The notes: generated by a model not told the origin, from the sequence alone. A stretch of 64,000 bases of DNA from Hermatobates lingyangjiaoensis (GCA_026182355.1 JAPFBL010000036.1:1736001-1800000); one strand, 5' to 3'; shown: positions 35,792 through 49,019, counted from the stretch's first letter. Numbers and translations: made by a program.

Positions 35792-38700
35792 TTGTAACAA
35801 ATTAGCTAACTTCACATATAAGTGGTTTTAAAATTATTTTTTCAGTCAATTTGATAATTCAGCTGTCACTAAAAGCCTAATTTATGTTAAAATGCTAAAA
35901 ATTATATAGATTAAATCAACTCAATTCGTTAACTTTAATTTCACATTTTCTGTGATTCTGTTTGTTCAATTCGTTCGCTAAATGGTACACTCAGACTTTT
36001 GACGATTTTGGACTGGTGTTAAAGACACCATCACTAACTCATTGTGACGTTAAAAAACTTTCTGAGAACTAATGCATATATGCCAATAACTTTAAATATT
36101 ACAGTTTGACGTACAAGTCATTTGGAAAATCTTACATGCAAAACGAATGAATACATCATTAGAATGTCAATAATAAAAACCGAATGTGATAAAATAAACG
36201 ACTTTTTATTCTCCAGATTTATTTCCAATTGGAAGAGTAATTTAAAACCTAGATGGAAAATGGTACTTGATAGAGTAATCAAAACTTATACGCAGTGCTT
36301 AACAGATACAACTTATCTAATAAAACTCTGGTATACAGAATAATAATGAATCTTTAATCGAACAGTTGAACAATATCAACTAGTTAGTTACTATTGTGTT
36401 CATTTAGTTTTTTTTTGTTGATAAGAAAAAGGAGTTAGAAATGAATTTTACCATTAAATTTATGAAAAGGTGGCTTATATATGTTCACCAGACAATTGAA
36501 TAAGAACAATAAACTATATCTCGGAACATTAGACGGAATTAAATCATTTTAGAAGAATATCATCATTGTAAAAGAACAATTTGTTTCAGTTTAAACGAGT
36601 GTTTTGAGTTATGATTGACTTGGCCATACGTATCCTTGGTGAACAAAAGTTTAAAGAAGAGTTGTTGTTGGTAAGAGAAGAGGTATTGTTGGCAGAATGA
36701 GTCGAGTTGATGAAGGCCTAGGAGGATAGTAATTAAAATTCAAAAGGCAGAGTGCACGAAGGCGATGCAAATGACAGGCGGCTGGAGAAGGCAGCCCTGT
36801 CCCACTCAGGACGTACGCCGCCCTCAGTAATTGGCTTTCTCCCTAACCTCTTCACCAGTCAATAAGAAATTCATTTTCTTCCTACTATCCAGTCCACATT
36901 CAAACTTCAAAACAAAATAACCATTTTGAATTGTTTACGAATTCAGATCAAACCTGGGTTAAGTTTTACATTCTGTTATAACTTTGGGAAAATAACTGAA
37001 TTAATTTTAATAATTTTCTCCAAGATTCAATATTATCATGGGTTTTTTGAGTACTGTTATAATTGTAGTTGCTTCATTTTCTAAAGTCTACCAAAAGAAA
37101 TACAGTTTGTATCTATAAAAAATAACAGTCTCTCTATTTTATTCCTCGTATGAGAAGGATGAATAAACTTTCATCGAAAAGCTGAAGAAAACTCCTTGTT
37201 CTCAAGTATTTGGTAATTAAATGATTAGCCTCAAGAGAAATAAAACAGTAGGCAAAAGAAGTAGCGATACGCTACCATTCAGAAATCTAGGTTCAATCAC
37301 AATAATACCAGGGTCAAACATACACAATATCATAAGAAATATTTTCTGATCCACCACCCAGAAGAGAAGTTTATGCTACACGACAAAATTTTACTTCACA
37401 ATCAGTAAAGCATAGTGATTATAAAAACAATTGATCATAAAAACAATTTTGGCGGATTCACATCTTTGCGTATTTGCATGCTTAGATACAGTTAAGTTAA
37501 CATACATATGTTTTGCAATTTTGATTTTTCATGTCTTTCCTATTCAATATTTTGTTTACTACTTTTATTAATATCATAAAACACTTTATGAACAATTGGT
37601 AAAATAAAAATATTTTTTATATTATTCAACATTGAACTTTTGAACAACATTGACTCCTAGAAAAGTTATTTCTTTTAGACAAATGCGCTTTTAGACAATA
37701 TTTTTTTCTTCTTAGAATACTAATTCTAGGGGGTTGAAACATAAAGCATACAACCGAAATAAGTTAAAAAAATCTTAAGAGTTTTTCAATAACTAAATAG
37801 ATCAAATCGATAGTTGTAAAAATTCTGGTAGATAACTGGTTCAGAAGAATTATGAAAATGATATAGGTTACACTGTTGGACGGATTGTAATAAAATTACA
37901 TCCTTTGAGAGAGGATCAGCTGAATGCTTCACATGGACGGAAATGGCGTTATGGATAATTTATTATTTCAAAGAATCTATTTTCTTCCACTGCAGAGTTA
38001 ATTATAAAATATTGAAATTTTGTTCAAAAAAAAATCACGGAACTACAAATAAATTACAAGAAATTTTGATTAGCGCGAAGGGCAATGCAGCTATAAAAAG
38101 GCTGCAAATGCGACTTGAGTTAACGGCTAACCTGCTTCACTGCTTGGATTTGATTGTAATGCGCTACAACTCCTGTAAAACACAATTGTTATTTTAAGGA
38201 TCAATACAAGTAATTTGAAAAAAAATTATAAAAATGTGAAGTTCTTATAAGTAGTTAACCTGATATGCTGAAATAATCAAATTTTTAAAATTGTAAAAAA
38301 AATAACATTTTTTAATGTTTTCAGTTTGATAAATGGTTATCTAGTGAGCGTGTTATCAGTCCTCATGTTGCACGCATTAGCACAATCTTAATAATATTGA
38401 AGCTTAGGAAAGAAACTATTTTACTATTTTGCTCTTGGTAACAAAAAAACAGTTATAATTTTAAGGGATTTCTCAGTGATTCTATAGAAATTAGAATTTC
38501 GTATTAAGTATTGTAATAATAAAAATAGTCCATGAGCTTAAAATATATAGGAGTATAGAAGAGTAAAAATGGCAACTTTCTATCTGTAATATACTAACTT
38601 TTATGTAAGTCAGAATCATCATAAAGGACGATCCAAATGACAAATCAACACAATCGGTCTCAGAAATGTTTGTTGATAAAATAGAAAAATTGTTAAAACT

Positions 38701-38849
38701 TAATAGAATCACTTGGAGTACTTCAAGATGGCAGACTGTCGAATCTATTGAATCAATACTAATCTATGGATGTATTTATCCACAAACTATTAAATGGATT
38801 GCAAAAATTTAACGCAACAATAAACATATAAGTACAGGATCTAAGGAAA
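35792..38849. other. AT-rich, no recognised gene
   Basis: Frames at 36122-36343 and 37943-38197 (plus) have no motif or splice support. A GC-richer patch at 36730-36850 is unidentified. Confidence 0.35.
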
Positions 38850-39825
38850 CTGATATTGTGACCACTAGTGGTTGTTCTAAAAAAAGAGTGGAGTGTTTAT
38901 TTTGAGATGGCTAACTGGATACTCTAAATAAAAAGGCTGCGGTATGCAAGAATATGCAGATGGCCTGGTTATTACAAGAAGAGAAATGCTTGATCGAATT
39001 GGATTTCAGCTTGTGCAGCTTACTCTCTGAATGGTTGATACCTGGCTAAAGGAAATGGCCTACATATTAATCCAGCTAAAACAGCTCTCAATAATGAAGG
39101 TGCATTCACTAACCTCTCTGTAAGAATTTCGGCTGTACAAAATTCTTGGTAGAACATGAGATTACAATGCAAAAACTAGAATTTAACTCGAAAAAAATTA
39201 CTATTACTGCTATGATAAACCCATGGTTTTAATATGTATCAATTATAAAGTGAAAGAAGAACCCTTCTTCATTAAAACTGTTATAGAGAGTTATTAAATC
39301 TCTCCTCTCTTCTTACATATTTTTTAAAAAGAATTAGGCAATTTGTGGTGTATTGAGAATGATTCTAAATCTAAATGCCTCAATGGGGGATAACATTTAC
39401 ATAAACCATTAAACACAGTATCAATAGCTTCGACTAAATATGACTAGAAACATATGATTGCCCTACATTCATCACAGAAAGTTAAAACACGCCCTTTTAG
39501 ACATTTTTATCAAGAAAGATGCCTCATGTAGTCTACTGAGACGGTTTGGAAATGAAAATGCCTTTTTGGGAGATCAAATGTTCAAAAATGTAATAGAATC
39601 ACACATTAATTAATTGGATCATGTATTAACTTACCAGACACAATGCCCTCAATGAAGATTTGATAGTAGACTACACAAGTGATGATAAATGAGCCCCTGG
39701 ATTGGAATCGTTCTAATTTTTTTTTGAAAGTACTGTTGCTTGGCATACTTGTTGGTCAATAATTAAAAAAACCATAATGGTTATTATAGGACAAATTTAA
39801 ACACATCTATAGTTGATTAGAGAAG
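38850..39825 (+). pseudogene. non-LTR retrotransposon, RT part
   Basis: The plus strand near 38860-38900 reads VTTSGC, the start of the GCPQGGVLSPLLW block of R1/Jockey-type reverse transcriptases. Next comes EYADGLVITRREML (motif C, with Gly in place of the second catalytic Asp of YADD) at 38955-38998 and, after a stop and a one-base shift, LKENGLHINPAKTA (motif D region) to about 39090. Beyond that the frame decays. The D-to-G change, stops and frameshifts make it inactive. Confidence 0.8.
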
Positions 39826-40180
39826 AAAAAAAACACTAAGTCCTCCTCACACAAAGGATTTTATTATACAACGCGTTTCGAACATTTAGTGTTCATCGTC
39901 AGGTTACATCTACAATAAAAACACAAAATATGTGTAAACATTTTCAAGTTAAATAAAGATAAAAGAACAAAAATTTAAACTAAAATGAGTACATACCAAG
40001 TTTGTATTTTAGCTTATACTTTGTTTTTCCCTTTATTAAACCTAAAAATGTTTATAGATAGTTGTGTTTGTTTTGTAGGCTCAACTTAACGATTAACACT
40101 AAGTGTTCGAAAAGCGTTATGTGATAAATCCTTTGTGTATGGAAGACTTAGTGTTTCTTTTCCTCTCTAATCATGAGTAA
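39826..40180. repeat. family B inverted repeat nested in the retrotransposon
   Basis: The arms (39826-39930 and 40080-40180) share ACACTAAGTCCTCC/GGAAGACTTAGTGTT and CAAAGGATTT/AAATCCTTTG ends. The left arm read on the minus strand (39903-39868) is a good hammerhead-like core: CTGACGA, T, stem GAACA-loop-TGTTC, GAAA, self-complementary ACGCGT, T. The right arm keeps stem II (AACACTAAGTGTT) but lost the first box. It splits the RT part from the RNase H part of a non-LTR element, so it inserted after that element did. Confidence 0.72.
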
Positions 40181-40960
40181 ATACCACTCAATAACTGCTT
40201 GCATAGTTCGTAACATCTACAGTTCTGGTAGTAGAAACTAAGACCTTCTGGAACAAAATGATTATGATGGAGATTTGTATTTACCGTAAAAAAAAGGACA
40301 TTTCAAAATAGTTGAGAATATACATTTCATCAAAATCCAGACAAAATTAAAGGTTTTGAAATTCATGGATATTAACTAAAAAATATTTTGACTCTCATCA
40401 GGACCTGGTCAGTAGAAAAAAAGTCAGACCTATACACATGGGGATTAAGGGCAATGAGTCAGTAGGCTGGTTGAAAATGATTGGAGCCAAGAAAACCTTC
40501 TATCTTGGTGCTTTATGCACCACACCCACTAACTTCCTCATGCATAGAATTAGGGAATGCATAAGAAGGAAACATATAAAAATTGTCTAGAACAAGCAGG
40601 TCTAATTCAGTCTAATAAACGCAATCCAACTGAGTTTAAATGTGGAAAGGAAATAATAATCTTCAAAGGAAGGGTTTAAAAATATCTATAGATTATCTAA
40701 TCGAGCATTGTTCTCTTAACTAACAATTACGAAAGCTGACATTAAAATCATAAGAAGAATGCAGACTCTGTCTGAAAGAAACAGAAATCTTTGAATACAT
40801 TGTATGCGATTGTAAGCGAGGCAGTCGTCTGGCGAAACTATACCTAAAACGAATATAACTGGAAGATACTTATCTAAGAAAAATTACGAAGAAACTGAAA
40901 ATCGAAAGTTGGTTTTACAAACGACAAAGGAAAGCACAATATAACAGATATGGATGGCTG
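40181..40960 (+). pseudogene. non-LTR retrotransposon, RNase H and C-terminal Cys motif
   Basis: Near 40430-40530 the plus strand reads HMGIKGNESVGWLKMIGAKK, which matches the GH.GI.GNE.AD.LA block of element RNase H domains. At 40700-40850 it gives LIEHCSLN, two stops, then ECRLCLKETEIFEYIVCDC, the C..C....E...H...C Cys motif typical of R1/Jockey-type C-termini (His replaced by Tyr), and a LAKLYLKRI tail. This is the continuation of the element at 38850, separated from it by the family B insertion. Confidence 0.8.
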
Positions 40961-43900
40961 CAGTTCCACTCTAAGTTTATTAATAATATTAATAACAGGG
41001 CAGATTGTTCTACATCAATGATTTTAAGTTTGTTATAACTGGATGTTTCCACATTACCCACAGTGATGAAATGGGTAATTACATTACAGTACATCAAATG
41101 AAATTATTAAATTGATTATTTATGAATTTGATATATAAAAACTACTGCATCGATTTAGTTTCTTAAATCGATTAGCAATAAATTAGCACAAAATCATTAG
41201 CTAATATTAAAATTATATAATACCTTAATATAATATAATCCCATATTACAATACCAGTACTTATAAGATCTAATACTGAACAATATGAATGTAAGAGAAA
41301 CTGTAATTGTAATAATACAGTATAATACTAAACTGTCTTAAGACAGGACATGGGATGCCCTGTAGCAAAGCATGTAAATAAGAAGTAAATAATAAAAAAA
41401 AACACTTCTAGGAATTATACTAACTGAAGACAGTGCCTAGTTACTAGAGTGGCTCAAAGTTCAAGTCTACAAAGCCCCCACCTTTTTTGTGAAGGCTTCG
41501 AGAAATGCATCCCATACTCCCATACCTAGCAAGTCCCAAGCCTGCACATGTCAGGCACTCTACCAACCCTTTTGTCTCATAATATGGATTAAAGAAAGAC
41601 TCAAGCATATTGTTTAAGACTAGTTCAGTTGTATAGTAGTATCACAAATGTCATTGTCATATATGGGTGTCAATTATTTACAACTTTTTTATCTATATAT
41701 TTCCTTGAGAAAAGCATAAATACGGTTAGAATACTTTCTGAAGACTGATTGTAAACATCTCTCTCAACCCCTGTCATTATCTTGAAAGTAATAAATGGTA
41801 TATGATTAAACAAATCAATTTGTTTTTACAATAAGATGAATATAATTTTGTCACAAGAGTCAAACAACTTTATTGTTGAAAAACCTTTTGCCACAAAGTA
41901 AATTTAGAAATCAATAAGGAGACGTGAGAAGAGTTTTATGTGTGACATGTAAAGAGAGTTGGCTCAACGAGAAAGAAACTTAATCGCCAACTGCTAAAAG
42001 AGCGACAAAATGTTAAGACTTTAGCCTCCCCTATTCGTCAACTGCAAATATCAAATCTACCATATTGAATGCTTTATCTCTAAAACCTATATCCCGATAT
42101 ATTCAGATTATTTATAGAATTCTCCAGTTTAAGTATTGGCATTCAAATATTAATCTGTTTGATAATGTAGATTTACCTACATTGTCATCCGTTCAATGTG
42201 AGATTTTCTACCAATAGCTCATCACCTGTTATTAATCTGTATATTCCAATTGTTAGCTCACCTTGCAGTATTCCCATTACATAAGAGAACAATTACTATT
42301 TTATAAATGATGGAGATATAATAAAATAAATTATATTAAGTCTCAATATAATCCCCTAAGCTCTAAGGTTTATTTAAATGTTAATTTAACAATATTTAAA
42401 ATAGTAAAATTATTATTCCTCAAAAATAGTAAATATTTTTATAGATATTTTACGAATTGATTGATTTCTTAGAATATTTGCAATATATCTAGTAAGGTTG
42501 TGGCTGATGTGTCGCTCAATATTTACTGACCATTACAAGGTTCAACACGATGATCTCTTAATTATGGGAATGAAGAACAATGAGAAAGGCTGAATCTTCT
42601 GAAAAGCTGCCCGCACGACCAACATTAACTTTTTATGGGGACGTGGTAAAAATGAAAACAGATGTTTCTTTCTTTAAATTGAACGTAAAGCCTAAGGAGG
42701 TCGTAAAACGAGAAAATACAGGCAGCGAGAGGAGAATGGTTTGGCGGACGTTTTGGGGTAGGATTTAGAGGAAGGTAGGAGAGAAAGAGTAGTGGGTTGG
42801 GAAGGAGGAAATATAGTGCCCCAGGGGTCTGGAGGATTAGCCAGGCCGACCTAATCAATATTATGACTGACTCTACGTGTTGCCTACCTGTTGTCCGATA
42901 CACTCACCACCCACGCATGCGCCCTCCAACCTCTAATTCCACCAATGGATCAGCCAACTAGCCTTCCTAGGATATTTTCTATGCTATATTACTATTGTAC
43001 TTTCAGCTAAAATACTATAAGACAAACATTTAATATTACGTAATTCATAATTTCATTTTGTTTATATTAAATCATTAAAGCTTAATAGAAAAAAAATATA
43101 TCTTGAAAAATAAAAAAAGATATTTGAATGGCACGATATGTCAAAGTAGATCAAAGGCAATAAACTGCTTTCTTAAGAAATGTAAAATCCATGACGATGT
43201 AGCCTAAAATCTAGTTCCTAATAATAATTTGAACAGACCGACTCTAAAGTTTCTAAATACTCGTATCTGACTGGAACTCTTACGTAATTTAAATTTATAA
43301 CTCTACTCTAACTATTGTATTTCATTGATAATTTGTTCGTTGTTCCACCCTAATACAAATCTGACAATCCTGTGAAACGCGTAAGATTCTCGCCTCTACA
43401 GCTTAAACCCAATCTTGTTATCTCTCATGAATACTTCTACACACTATACACTGTCACATTTAATATTATTTGACATTTAGTTTTACATGGCTTATCAGAT
43501 TAGTATTAGCAAGGATTATTGCAAAGTTTAATTCACTCAAGGTAGGACATATTTCAATTCCAACATAAATAACATAAAATTATTACTATATTAAAATTTG
43601 ATTTCACTGTATCTCCAATAACAAACACTTAGTTTAATTAATAAAACCATTGTATTATTAAGGTAATAAATTTACCAAAAACAAGTAGATTTTTTTTGGT
43701 TCAAACGGTTCTAGAGTTTTTTTACTAACAGGATCGGTTTACTATATGGTGAAGAATTTTATTAAAACAAAAAATTTAGATTTCAACAGTTTTTTAACTT
43801 GAGTTTCCCTTCCTCTTGAAATATAGAAAGCTTTCAGTATGCATTGGCATAAGAAGTATTACTGCATACATCACTTAAATCAAAGCACATAAAAACCAAA

Positions 43901-44508
43901 CATAATAAAACCAGAATGTATAGACAGATTCACAAAACTACGAAACTCGAAACTCGAAATGAAATACAATAAATATTGAAGCAAACTATTGTAACATTAT
44001 AGTGTGTAATAATTAAATGTGCAATAACCAAGTTAATTGTATTCTCAAAACTTTTAACATGTACCACCAATCCTGTTTTTCGCACAATGAATTAATTTGT
44101 CAGTATTTCCTCTACTATTAAACATTTTTCAGACTGCAAGAAATCAATTCCATTTTTTTTTTCATAACATGAATCAAACGTCCAATACACTCCTTGAAAG
44201 TGTGACCAAACTAGTCATAAGTTTCAAGATCTTCTATTTAGGTCCAAGCAAAATATCAACAAAGTAGATGATATGTTCTTTTGTTTTTCTTTTGAACTCA
44301 TTGTATATAATAAAATAGTAACCGCTTTTTTCCAATAATATCGTAGTGAAAAACGACTGAGAATATTAAAGAACTTTTACATCTTTGCGAAATTGTCTTA
44401 CAACGACCAAAAAGATAATAAAAAGAGTTCTAAAACTGTTTGAAAAACGTCATATAGCTAATAGAGAGAGGACGAGTCAGGCTAAATCCGAATATAGGCT
44501 ACAGTAAC
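40961..44508. other. AT-rich; GC/pyrimidine-rich block at 42.6-43.0 kb
   Basis: 42740-42850 is purine-rich on the plus strand and is followed by a GC-rich block with CACGCATGCGCCC (NRF1-like) at 42912-42924 and CCAATGG at 42943. It might be a promoter or part of a dispersed repeat like the segments at 18.2 and 52.9 kb. The minus-strand 92-codon frame there is low-complexity. No other feature was recognised. Confidence 0.3.
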
Positions 44509-44716
44509 CTGGGGCGAACCACAGAATACTCTTTACCGCCCAAACACTCTCCTAGTCCTAGAATAAATTTAGATAGAACACAAACTGAACAAATCACCAT
44601 TGACTTGCAGCAACTCACCTCTACCCAGCGACTCCTCTTGTTTATTATTGTAGTAACTTTCCCACTGAATGTAACATTTATCCTACCCTTTAAAATATGT
44701 TTTGAAATTCCACACA
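44509..44716 (-). CDS. candidate coding exon, minus strand
   Basis: An acceptor (agcacttcag) starts a frame of 68 codons: CGISKHILKGRINVTFSGK early, NKRSRWVE in the middle, and CLGGKEYSVVRP before CCAG and GTTACT. The end leaves two nucleotides, matching the start of 26577-26763. An alternative, better donor (GTAGAG then GTGAGT) would end the exon at 44619 in phase 0. The translation is Cys-containing and varied. The first-exon alternative is the ATG at 44759 in the same frame. Family unknown. Confidence 0.4.
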
Positions 44717-45548
44717 CTGAAGTGCTCCAAAACATGCAGATAATTGATTTAGCATTCATGTATTAATTAATTTATTTCTCTAAAAATAATTGTTAACTAC
44801 TATGATGAATATGATTATAGAAATTTTACAAGCATTTTTTTTTAGCTCGCTTATGTCACAAAGTAGAAGAATAATTTACTGATTAAGCATAATCAATAAC
44901 TCTCATGGTACTTAATAAATGGGGTTGCGTAAGTATAAAAATACATGGATTTCAGTTATATTCCATTAATTATTATAAAGAACAAGTAAAGCAATACTAT
45001 GATAACAGGAAATAACTAAAAACTGAATGTATATGATATTGACCGATGACGAGCTAGAGGTGGGTAGCGCTGAAAACTCAGCTTACATGACTCATCAATC
45101 AAATAATTACCACAATTTGAATAGAAAAATAAAATAATTCGTAGGATTTATGTGATAGCCCGTTCTCAAAAAACTTGTTCAAGTAAAACTCAAGTGGTTC
45201 TAAGTTCTTGACAACGAATTATACCCAAAGGCCTTAGAAGTTTTTTTTATTGTTTTATTCATTTTTAAGTGATTTCTTTGATACCTATGTGTCGAAAGGA
45301 TCGCTTGTTTCTACACTTCCAGAAACTGTGTCTGTAGTCTAGAGTAACTAGTGTGCCGCTTTCTTCATTGGTCTGTCACCAAACATACCAATGTTTATAT
45401 TTATTTTTGATAAGTTTATTTTGATAAGCATTTATACTAAAGCCTACAGATCTGTAGCAAAGGCATTGTTACTTAACGATGAGACAGGTAAATGTTGTCC
45501 ACTCTACACTATTTGAAAGCACTGAATTAATTCTCTTGATTGAAAAAT
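44717..45548. other. AT-rich, nothing recognised
   Basis: No recognised feature. Confidence 0.35.
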
Positions 45549-45582
45549 GCTTGGCCTTTCGAACTTCATCTGAAGAACATTA
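45549..45582 (-). ncRNA. hammerhead-like fragment, low-grade
   Basis: The minus strand reads TTCTTCAGATGAAGTTCGAAAGG in two parts: CAGATGA (CUGAUGA with one change), then GTTC, GAAA and a nearly self-complementary AGGCCA. The stem II loop is missing, so this is at best a deleted copy of another family. Confidence 0.3.
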
Positions 45583-45619
45583 ATCCCAATGTCGACCAGG
45601 AATCAGATTAAAAATAAAT

Positions 45620-45835
45620 CGTACTGTTAATCTGTTTTGGTATTATTCCGTGCTCCCTGCTTCTTCAGCAATATCGCGAGTAATAACAGAACAGATTGAT
45701 GCCTTTTAACGTGAAAGCTCTTTCGCCGCATCTCGGGAGCAACAAGCTCTAGCCTAGGATAGGGCAAACAAGCCTCCGAGATAAGCCCGAGGAGGGCCAC
45801 GCAGAGGCGAGCTTCCACGACCCGTACTGTTAATC
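45620..45835 (-). mobile_element. 190-bp retroposon with 13-bp target duplication
   Basis: The 13-mer CGTACTGTTAATC occurs at 45620-45632 and again at 45823-45835. Between them lies a 190-bp insert that is GC-rich toward 45822 and, on the minus strand, ends in an A-rich tail (ACCAAAACA) just before the second duplicate. This is the structure of a retroposed RNA inserted on the minus strand. I do not recognise the source RNA; a 63-codon minus-strand frame across it (45627-45818) is probably incidental. Confidence 0.65.
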
Positions 45836-46859
45836 ACTCACTATACTGCATTACATCTATAACTTATTCAAAAAGACTGAAAAATATAATATATATAAAT
45901 AATACATACTTGTGAAGAACTCCGAGAAAAATCTGAAACAGAGAATGATTAATTAATATAAAAATAAATAAATTATTCTTTTTAATTTAATAAAACTTGC
46001 TAGGCTTTATTATGACTAATTAAACATAATTGCTTTGCTGTAATAAAATTAATTATGTATTATGTTACTAACAGAAATATATTATTTGTTGGGTTAGCAA
46101 TAATAAAATTCTATCATTAATGTTTTCTATCATTTCGTTTCAACGTCAGTTAATAATAAAAGGTAGTTATTTCATGGATTCTTTCTTTTATTCAATTACA
46201 AATAACGATATGTATACCCTCTACAAAAAAATAAATCATACCTTACAATCAAATAAATGTTAATGGTTTTATTTTTATGAATGACATTATTAAAATGCGA
46301 AGAAAATTAAGATAAGTAAAGCGATAAGGTAAATGAATGATGAAGCATGGACATATTTAAATAAATTATTTTTTAAAAATTGTATAAATTAATTTAATTA
46401 ATCGATTTAAATGTTATATTTTTTAATTTCTTCCGTTTTACTAACTTCACATAAATATTTCAAATTATTCGAGTCAGAAGGTTTAAAGGAATAACTCAAT
46501 TTTATGATAAAGACTTCAATCGTATATTGTGTTTCCTTAATTTAATGTTGTTTTCCAGTAATTCGCTATAGACAATTTATTGCAGAATAAGGAACTCTCC
46601 TTGGAGAGGGTAGACATTTATAACAATTTGCAAGAATCATTTTTCTTTAAAGTTCAGTCATAATTGTAAAAAAAAAAACATTAAAAGAACTTTGTTCAGA
46701 AAAGTATTTCATTTTTTTTTTTTGAGGAAAGCTGATATTACTTTGAAAAAAAGATAAAAGCGGTTAAATGAAATTCACAGTTGAATAAAATTATGTAAAA
46801 GTGAAAAGGAAGTATAATATCTAGATAGACTATCGGGAGGGTTTGTAAGCCAAGAAAAG
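45836..46859. other. AT-rich, nothing firmly recognised
   Basis: A 23-nt segment near 45909-45931 on the minus strand is bounded by a perfect acceptor (ttctctgtttcag) and a donor (GTATGT) but is open in all frames and too short to call. Confidence 0.3.
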
Positions 46860-47050
46860 AGGCCTGGTGCAGTGGGCGATAAGAGCACCCTATCTGCCAG
46901 GCGGCCTCCTAAAGCTGAATTATTGCACCACATCCTCCACTAACTAACTTCCCCAAATACAAGCAATCATTAATTTGGTTAGCCTCTTAAATAGGCAATC
47001 TTGACTTCATACTACCCAAGGGGACATTAAGCTTCCAGCTGCGGGAATGG
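46860..47050 (+). repeat. GC-rich block, possible SINE head
   Basis: GGCCTGGTGCAGTGGGCGAT resembles the A-box region of a tRNA-derived SINE, and AGCTGAATTATTGC could be a decayed B box. The following CCACTAACT words resemble the end of the GC-rich block at 59.6 kb. Evidence is thin. Confidence 0.28.
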
Positions 47051-48469
47051 GAGGGATAAACTTAAAATTATCAATCTCAAAACAGTGCCTTTACTCAACT
47101 TTGTGAAGTTTTATAACTATGTGCTAAAATTATTATTTAATTATGAATTAAAAATCGGCACAACTAATGAAAGAAACCAAATGAAACGATATGAGTGCAT
47201 CAACATTTAATTTGTTATGGTATCCAACCTTCATTGTCTGAGGCCACCAAAAATATCGCTTTTTAGTTTGAGCAATTTATAAGTACTCTTCCAAAAATAT
47301 GGTGTAAATGAAAGTAATTTCTGTATTTATTTTAGTGTCTGTCGCTAAGGAATCAGGGGCACTTCAGTAATGTTGAGTATACCCCTGATAACAAAGTAAC
47401 TATGCGTCTGCTAAGTCCTCAAGATGCCGCTGGAGTGCCAAGAGGACCTCTATTCTCAGAAAACATTAGACGGTATATCATCTAAATCAAAATAAATATG
47501 AGTCGTAACCACGAGGATCGCATGTCCCTGCGCATTCGAGCCCGGCACTTGGTGTTGGTATTTGGCTGTGGTCTCTCATAACAAGTTGTATGTATAGACG
47601 CTCAACATGATGCAGTCATTCTGCCCCGGATAGCCGCAAGTCATGAGCGAGAGTACTCTAACAGGAGGCGTGCATCTGCCTGAGGGGATTATCTAGCCAT
47701 CTGGTCCTAATGTTAGCCTCAACACTCCATGCGCTTTCGGACAGTCTATAGAACACCATGGGAAGTTTCTCACAGAGGAGTCTTTTATCATCAACAGTGT
47801 TATGTCATCAACACTTCATTTATGTCAGTACTAGTACAAAAACAATTTTTAATTGTTAAATAAAAATAACCTTAACGTTAAGTTTATTTATAAATGAAGT
47901 TGTTGATTCAATTTAACTAATATTTCATTAATACTTAAACATTATTTATTGAATTATTAGAATGGAATATTCAATACTAGTGCTTTAAGAGTAATATATA
48001 AAACATGGGTAATAGAACAACAAAATATGATTGAATCGATTAGAGTCAGAGCAGTGCTTTTACTTAATAGGTGATGTGTAGTATAATATTTTTGATAAAA
48101 CTGTATGTTACATTGTTAGTAGGAAATGAAATGTCTAATAGAACTAGTCACACGAAAGCTCTGCCACCATGTTTTTTATGGACAAACTCAGCAGCCAGAT
48201 GGTATAGTTAAGAGTTGCTGCTACTTAGTCTAGAGTTAAAATGGTTTCTAAATGGATCCCTTTCACGAATGGTGGAGCAGAAACTTTGTTAACATTACTT
48301 GTGGCTCCAGAGTGAATGCAATCTCAACTTGGTCGTGATTCACAGTCCGGCCACCCTCTTCAGTTTGCCGCTAATTACAAATCCGAAATAACACCATTTG
48401 CACCTGCCATAAAAAGCAGAGCTTAATATAAAAATCAATACAATCATATCAAACTTTAGTTCATTTGAT
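47051..48469. other. mixed; unidentified GC-richer part
   Basis: 47340-47770 has near-balanced base composition in contrast to its surroundings, with no long frame or recognised element. Confidence 0.35.
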
Positions 48470-48870
48470 TGTTTTTACTATACTAAGTATAGTCATCATA
48501 AAAAAATCGACCTCGAGATTTTGACGGATTTGCATGTTTTCAGGTCCACAAACTTCTTTTTGATCATTTTTTGATGATATATGTGTGTATGTTAGTGTGT
48601 GGGAGTTAATCCAAAAATTTTGTGAGTTCACTACAGGCCACACCCTTCGATAGATCAAGTTCATATTTTATCAAAACTTCGGTACTATAGTCTAAATATC
48701 AATATTTTTGAGTTATTGGATCTCGGAAAAGTCCCATTTTTACGCCATAATGTCTCCTAAACTATTATCTTAAGAAAGTTGAAATTTTTGGAATTATGAA
48801 ATTGAGAAAAGCTATAACTGATATCTCAGATTTTTTTTAAAAATAACTTGAAAGGTATTTTTTACAAAAT
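48470..48870 (+). repeat. dispersed repeat H, copy 1
   Basis: This segment aligns with 63005-63430. Shared words include ATAAAAAAATCGA, the GT-rich TGTGTGT region, a GGGAGTT/GGGTTTA plus ATCCAAAA stretch, and GATCAA then ATTTTATAAA/ATTTTATCAA. No coding frame was recognised. It is a noncoding interspersed repeat of unknown type. Confidence 0.75.
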
Positions 48871-49019
48871 ATATAAAAAATTATGTTCTTGATTGATTTC
48901 AAAAGCTTGAGGATTGATTTCACGATCCCCACACTGCTTGACGGATAATATGAATTTTTACCCTGTAATAGAAAAAAATTAAGATAATAGATTAATAATT
49001 TTTTGATGAATTTCATATT

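Noticed and set aside
42905..42950. NRF1-like and CCAAT motifs as a promoter
   Set aside because: Single short motifs in a possible repeat; no exon with a start codon was found next to them.
45909..45931. 23-nt minus-strand microexon with a perfect acceptor
   Set aside because: All three frames are open, so there is no coding signal to test.
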